Assembly (NCBI RefSeq): GCF_010993745.1
Contig: NZ_WOTN01000001.1
Coordinates: forward strand, 1,925,235-1,989,234
Length of the DNA stretch: 64,000 nucleotides
DNA from: Fodinicola acaciae
GTDB taxonomy: Bacteria > Actinomycetota > Actinomycetes > Mycobacteriales > HKI-0501
Direction: 5' to 3'
This document shows positions 61,033 through 64,000 of the stretch, in pieces. Both the position numbers and the translations under genes were made by a program. Below the pieces are notes generated by a model, which was given only the letters and a program-made list of their open reading frames with translations, was not told where the DNA came from and ran no database searches. The first letter of the stretch is position 1; every line of letters begins with the position of its first letter.

Positions 61033-61934
61033 CCGAGCTGTGGGCCGGAATCGACATCGGTGGCAGCAAAACTCTCGCACTCCTGTGTGACGCCGCTGGC
61101 TCCGTCGTCGCCGAGGCGACGGCGCCGACAGCGGCTCGCGCCGGCGGATCGGCCATTCTGGCGACTGCGGCCGCGCTGGTGCGGGAGCTGTCGGCCGGAG
61201 CGGCGGGCCGCCTCGTTGGTGCCGGCGTTGGAGCTGCTGGCGTTATCAGCACTGACGGACATGTGCTCGCCAGCAGCAACACTTTTGCCGGCTGGATCGG
61301 GACCGACATCGCTGGAGGACTCGCCGGCCGGCTTGGCCTACCAGTTGCCGCCGAAAACGACGCACGCGCGTTTTTGCGAGGCGAGGTCGCGGAGATCGGC
61401 GGCGTTGAGCATGCTCTCGGCGTGATTATTGGGACCGGCGTTGGTGGAGCGCTGTTGGTCGACGGTCGGATTCTGCGCGGCGGTGGTGCGACCGGGGCTG
61501 GGGAGATTGGTCATGTGGGCAATTACGGGGATGAGCCGTGTTCGTGTGGCCGGCGCGGTCACCTGGAGGCGTACGTGTCGGGGAAGTCAATATCTCGGCG
61601 GCATGAGGCTGCGACCGGGGTGCGACTGGCGGCTGAGGAGGTGGCGGCGATCGGTGACCCTGTCGGCGTTTTTGCCGACGCTGGACGGGTTTTGGGGCAG
61701 AGTGTGGCGTATGCGGCTGGGTTGTTGGGGGTTGAGCTGGTGCTTCTCGGCGGTGGAGTGATGGGGTCGTGGTGGTTGATGGAGGCAGCCGTCGTTGAGG
61801 TGTTGGAAAGGCAGCGGTTGCTGTCGGGAGGTGCGGTGAAGGTGGAGAGGTCGCGGTTGGGGCGAAGGGCGGTCGCGGTGGGCGCCGCGGAGCTGGCGCG
61901 GAATCCTGGCAATGGACGGAATATCCGGTCCTGA
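61029..61934 (+). CDS. ROK-family sugar (amino-sugar) kinase
   Basis: A 301-residue kinase: GIDIGGSKTLALL, AAENDARAF (catalytic Asp), IGTGVGGALLVDG and EIGHVGNYGDEPCSCGRRGH. The zinc motif has His where the third Cys is usual (CSCGRRGHLEAY). No DNA-binding domain is present. It probably phosphorylates a sugar such as an N-acetylhexosamine released from the imported compound. From about 61430 the codons become noticeably T- and G-rich compared with the first half. Confidence 0.88.
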   Translation: MTELWAGIDIGGSKTLALLCDAAGSVVAEATAPTAARAGGSAILATAAALVRELSAGAAGRLVGAGVGAAGVISTDGHVLASSNTFAGWIGTDIAGGLAGRLGLPVAAENDARAFLRGEVAEIGGVEHALGVIIGTGVGGALLVDGRILRGGGATGAGEIGHVGNYGDEPCSCGRRGHLEAYVSGKSISRRHEAATGVRLAAEEVAAIGDPVGVFADAGRVLGQSVAYAAGLLGVELVLLGGGVMGSWWLMEAAVVEVLERQRLLSGGAVKVERSRLGRRAVAVGAAELARNPGNGRNIRS

Positions 61935-61996
61935 TCGCGACGCTGCGGCTCGTCGCGGTTTGACAGACGGGTCGGACACGTTACACACTCACATCT

Positions 61997-62899
61997 GTGA
62001 CACCGAATCGGTTAGAGTCTAACGAGCGGTTGAGTGCGCGCATCGTCGGCGCGATGCCGACGTTGCCGCCTTCGGAGCGGCGGGTTGCCGAGCAGATCCT
62101 GCGGGACCTGAACGGCATTCCGCAGGTCACCAGCGAGGAGCTGGCGCGCCGCGCCGAGGTGTCCCTCACCACCGTCACGCGGTTGTGTCGCTCACTCGAG
62201 TTGGAGAACTACCAGCAGCTGCGCGTGGCTTTGGCCAACGAGGCCGGACTCAACCGCGGCCGAGGTTGGGAGGCGGCGCAAGGCACCGACATTCGGCCCG
62301 ACGACTCATTGTCTGACGTCCTCACCGGCCTGCTTGCTTCCGAGGTGCGCGCTTTGGAGGACACCGCCACCAGCCTCGACCTCGACACCGTGGCAACCGT
62401 GGCGGACGCGATCGTCCGAGCGCGCCGGGTCGAGATCTACGGGGTCAGCGGCAGCGGGTCGGTCGCACGAGACCTCGGACGGCGGTTTCAGCTGATCGGA
62501 CTGCCGGCAGTCGCGCAGGCCGACTCGCACGACGCGCTGGCAAGTGCGGCTCTCCTGGGACCCGATGATGTGGCGATCGCCATCTCGCATTCCGGTCACA
62601 CTCGCGACGTGGTGGAAATTCTTACCCTGGCAGGCAAAAACGCTGCTGTCACGGTCGCGATCAGCAACTTTCCCCGGTCACCAGTAGCACTCGCCGCCAA
62701 ACACGCGCTGACCACCGCCGCACGAGACACGACGTTTCGATCAGGTGCCCTGGCCGGCCGGCAGGCGCAGATGTTCGTCGCCGACCTGCTCTACCTGGCG
62801 GTTGCCCAGCGGACGTACGACGCGACCACTGCCGCGATCGCGGCGACTTCTGCAGCCGTACGGCGGCGTCGAGCGTCGACTCAGAAGCGAAAAGACTGA
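61997..62899 (+). CDS. RpiR/MurR-family transcriptional regulator
   Basis: A 300-residue regulator with an N-terminal HTH_6 domain (PSERRVAEQIL, VTSEELARRAEVSLTTVTRL) and a SIS domain (~125-265, EIYGVSGSGSVARDLGRRF, VAIAISHSGHTRDVVEILTL). SIS domains sense sugar phosphates; MurR responds to MurNAc 6-phosphate. A TTGACA at 61960-61965 is a possible -35. Start GTG 61997. It is the second sugar-type regulator of this locus. Confidence 0.9.
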   Translation: MTPNRLESNERLSARIVGAMPTLPPSERRVAEQILRDLNGIPQVTSEELARRAEVSLTTVTRLCRSLELENYQQLRVALANEAGLNRGRGWEAAQGTDIRPDDSLSDVLTGLLASEVRALEDTATSLDLDTVATVADAIVRARRVEIYGVSGSGSVARDLGRRFQLIGLPAVAQADSHDALASAALLGPDDVAIAISHSGHTRDVVEILTLAGKNAAVTVAISNFPRSPVALAAKHALTTAARDTTFRSGALAGRQAQMFVADLLYLAVAQRTYDATTAAIAATSAAVRRRRASTQKRKD

Positions 62900-62916
62900 C
62901 ACGAGAGGACTCGCGC

Positions 62917-63906
62917 GTGGACCACGTTCGATTGGGACGCACCGGCCTGAAGGTATCGCGGCTTTGCCTGGGAACGATGACATTCGGCCTACAGTGCGAC
63001 GAACCGGCCGCGGTCGCCATCATGGACCGCGCAGCCGAGGCCGGGATCACCTTCCTGGACACCGCGGACGTCTATCCGATGGGTGGCCAGCTCGACTCGG
63101 TCGGCAGGACCGAGGAAATCGTCGGCCGCTGGCTGGAGAAACGGCGCGACCAGTTCATCCTGGCCAGCAAATGCTCACACGCGATGGGACCGCTGCCGTG
63201 GCAACGCGGCAACTCGCGTAAGCACATCCTCGCCGCCGTCGAAGGCTCGCTGCGCCGGCTGCGGACGGACTACATCGATCTTTACCAGCTGCATGGCCCC
63301 GATCCGGACACACCGATCGACCAGACCCTTGCCGCGCTCGACGATCTCGTGCGGTCAGGGAAAGTGCGCTATGTGGGTTGCTCGAACTTCGCCGCTCACC
63401 AGGTCGCCAGAGCGCTTGGCCGCAGCGAGGCGCGCGGCTTGGTGTCGTTCGTGAGCGTACAACCGCGCTACAACCTGCTTTTCCGGCAGTTCGAGCGAGA
63501 CCTCCTGCCGATGTGCCAGGAAGAGGGACTTGCCGTGCTTCCATACAACCCGCTGGCCGGTGGGATGCTCACCGGCAAGCACCGCAACGGCACGCCGGCC
63601 AGCGGCACGCGTTTCACCGTCGACGCCGTACGTGAGATTTATCGGAGTCGTTACTGGCACGACGACATCTTGGCCACTGTTGAGGAAATCCGTACGTTGG
63701 CTGCGGAGGCCGATCTGTCCGTGACCTCGTTGGCGGTTGCCTGGGTGCTGGCCAACCCTGCCGTTACGGCGGCCATTATCGGGGCCAGCAGGGCCGACCA
63801 GTTGACGGACACGGTTGCGGCGGGTGAGGTGGTGCTGCCGGAGGACCTGAAGGATCGGTTGGATCAGGTGAGTTTCGCGTATCGGTTCGGCGACGCGGCG
63901 TTTTAG
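62917..63906 (+). CDS. Aldo/keto reductase
   Basis: A 329-residue (alpha/beta)8 NADPH-dependent reductase with the catalytic tetrad Asp48, Tyr53 (DTADVYPMG), Lys85 (ILASKC) and His126 (LYQLHGPDPD). It has the NADPH-site block AAIIGASRADQL near the end. It resembles the YajO/Kv-beta-like subgroup. GAGAGGA precedes the GTG at 62917. As last gene of the locus it may oxidise or reduce a sugar carbonyl of the imported substrate. Confidence 0.9.
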   Translation: MDHVRLGRTGLKVSRLCLGTMTFGLQCDEPAAVAIMDRAAEAGITFLDTADVYPMGGQLDSVGRTEEIVGRWLEKRRDQFILASKCSHAMGPLPWQRGNSRKHILAAVEGSLRRLRTDYIDLYQLHGPDPDTPIDQTLAALDDLVRSGKVRYVGCSNFAAHQVARALGRSEARGLVSFVSVQPRYNLLFRQFERDLLPMCQEEGLAVLPYNPLAGGMLTGKHRNGTPASGTRFTVDAVREIYRSRYWHDDILATVEEIRTLAAEADLSVTSLAVAWVLANPAVTAAIIGASRADQLTDTVAAGEVVLPEDLKDRLDQVSFAYRFGDAAF

Positions 63907-64000
63907 GAGTGCGCCGGGTGTGCGGAGCGGTGTCTGGCGCCTTGGGAGGTGTTGTGCGGTGGGGAGGGTGGTTGGGGCGCCATAGCGTGCGGTGAGGAGG
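63907..64000. other. GT-rich intergenic sequence at the window end
   Basis: The last 94 bases are G- and T-rich (GGTGTTGTGCGGTGGGGAGG and similar) and contain no gene. The composition resembles the left flank of dispersed element copies A and B, so a third copy may begin beyond the window. Confidence 0.3.

Overview
The window is about 64 kb of a high-GC chromosome and looks like a free-living member of the Actinomycetota. It is dense, with genes on both strands and many 4-nt stop/start overlaps (ATGA, GTGA). GTG and TTG starts are common. At least ten genes have a -10 hexamer of form TANNNT 6 to 8 nt before the start codon, which implies leaderless mRNAs. F420-type PPOX, ECF42/DGPF, DUF222-HNH, GH46 chitosanase and eukaryote-like kinase genes all fit this phylum. 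The palindrome CGTACG is strikingly frequent across the normal genes. I cannot name the genus, and I see no rRNA, tRNA, CRISPR array or prophage.

Layout. 1-6 kb: end of an FHA protein, a PEP-synthase/rifampin-phosphotransferase-like enzyme, a pseudouridine synthase, a 1-kb repeat-filled intergenic region holding copy A of a ~500-bp dispersed element, a PPOX protein and a short HemD-like/winged-helix protein. 6-12 kb: a catabolic locus (amidase, 2-hydroxyacid dehydrogenase, two Asp/Glu-racemase-superfamily enzymes, GntR regulator, MHS transporter) with two matching GntR-type operators. 12-17 kb: enoyl-CoA hydratase, copy B of the dispersed element, then a C4-dicarboxylate carrier divergent from a CitA/CitB-type two-component system. 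17-21 kb: a decayed patch with a pseudogene fragment, a frameshifted SOS-linked DUF222-HNH gene and an IS5-type remnant. 21-29 kb: PLD-family protein, EamA exporter, a coiled-coil protein coupled to a LigD-like protein whose ligase active site is lost, a DGPF/ECF42 pair, AlkB, GNAT, SRPBCC and a membrane protein. 29-34 kb: an apparent polyol locus (SorC regulator and iron-dependent dehydrogenase divergent from a Zn alcohol dehydrogenase and an FGGY kinase). 34-40 kb: NmrA-like protein and a second CitA/CitB-type pair divergent from a NitT/TauT-type ABC transporter.

40.3-47.8 kb is the most unusual part. Six overlapping genes encode a soluble Ser/Thr-kinase-like protein, two paralogous membrane proteins with an HPD-less J-like head and a conserved Cys/His motif, a minimal GrpE-like protein, an 836-residue Hsp70 with an extra beta domain, and a single-span protein with an OmpA-like tail. 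I read this as a dedicated membrane-linked chaperone machine under kinase control.

48-64 kb: acyl-CoA dehydrogenase, a membrane-anchored phosphatase-family protein, secreted chitosanase divergent from an HxlR regulator, a GNAT pseudogene split by a 60-bp palindromic element, and a divergent locus (CutC, M81 peptidase and ROK regulator against a peptide-type ABC importer, ROK kinase, RpiR regulator and aldo/keto reductase) that probably imports and degrades an amino-sugar-containing or peptide-like compound.
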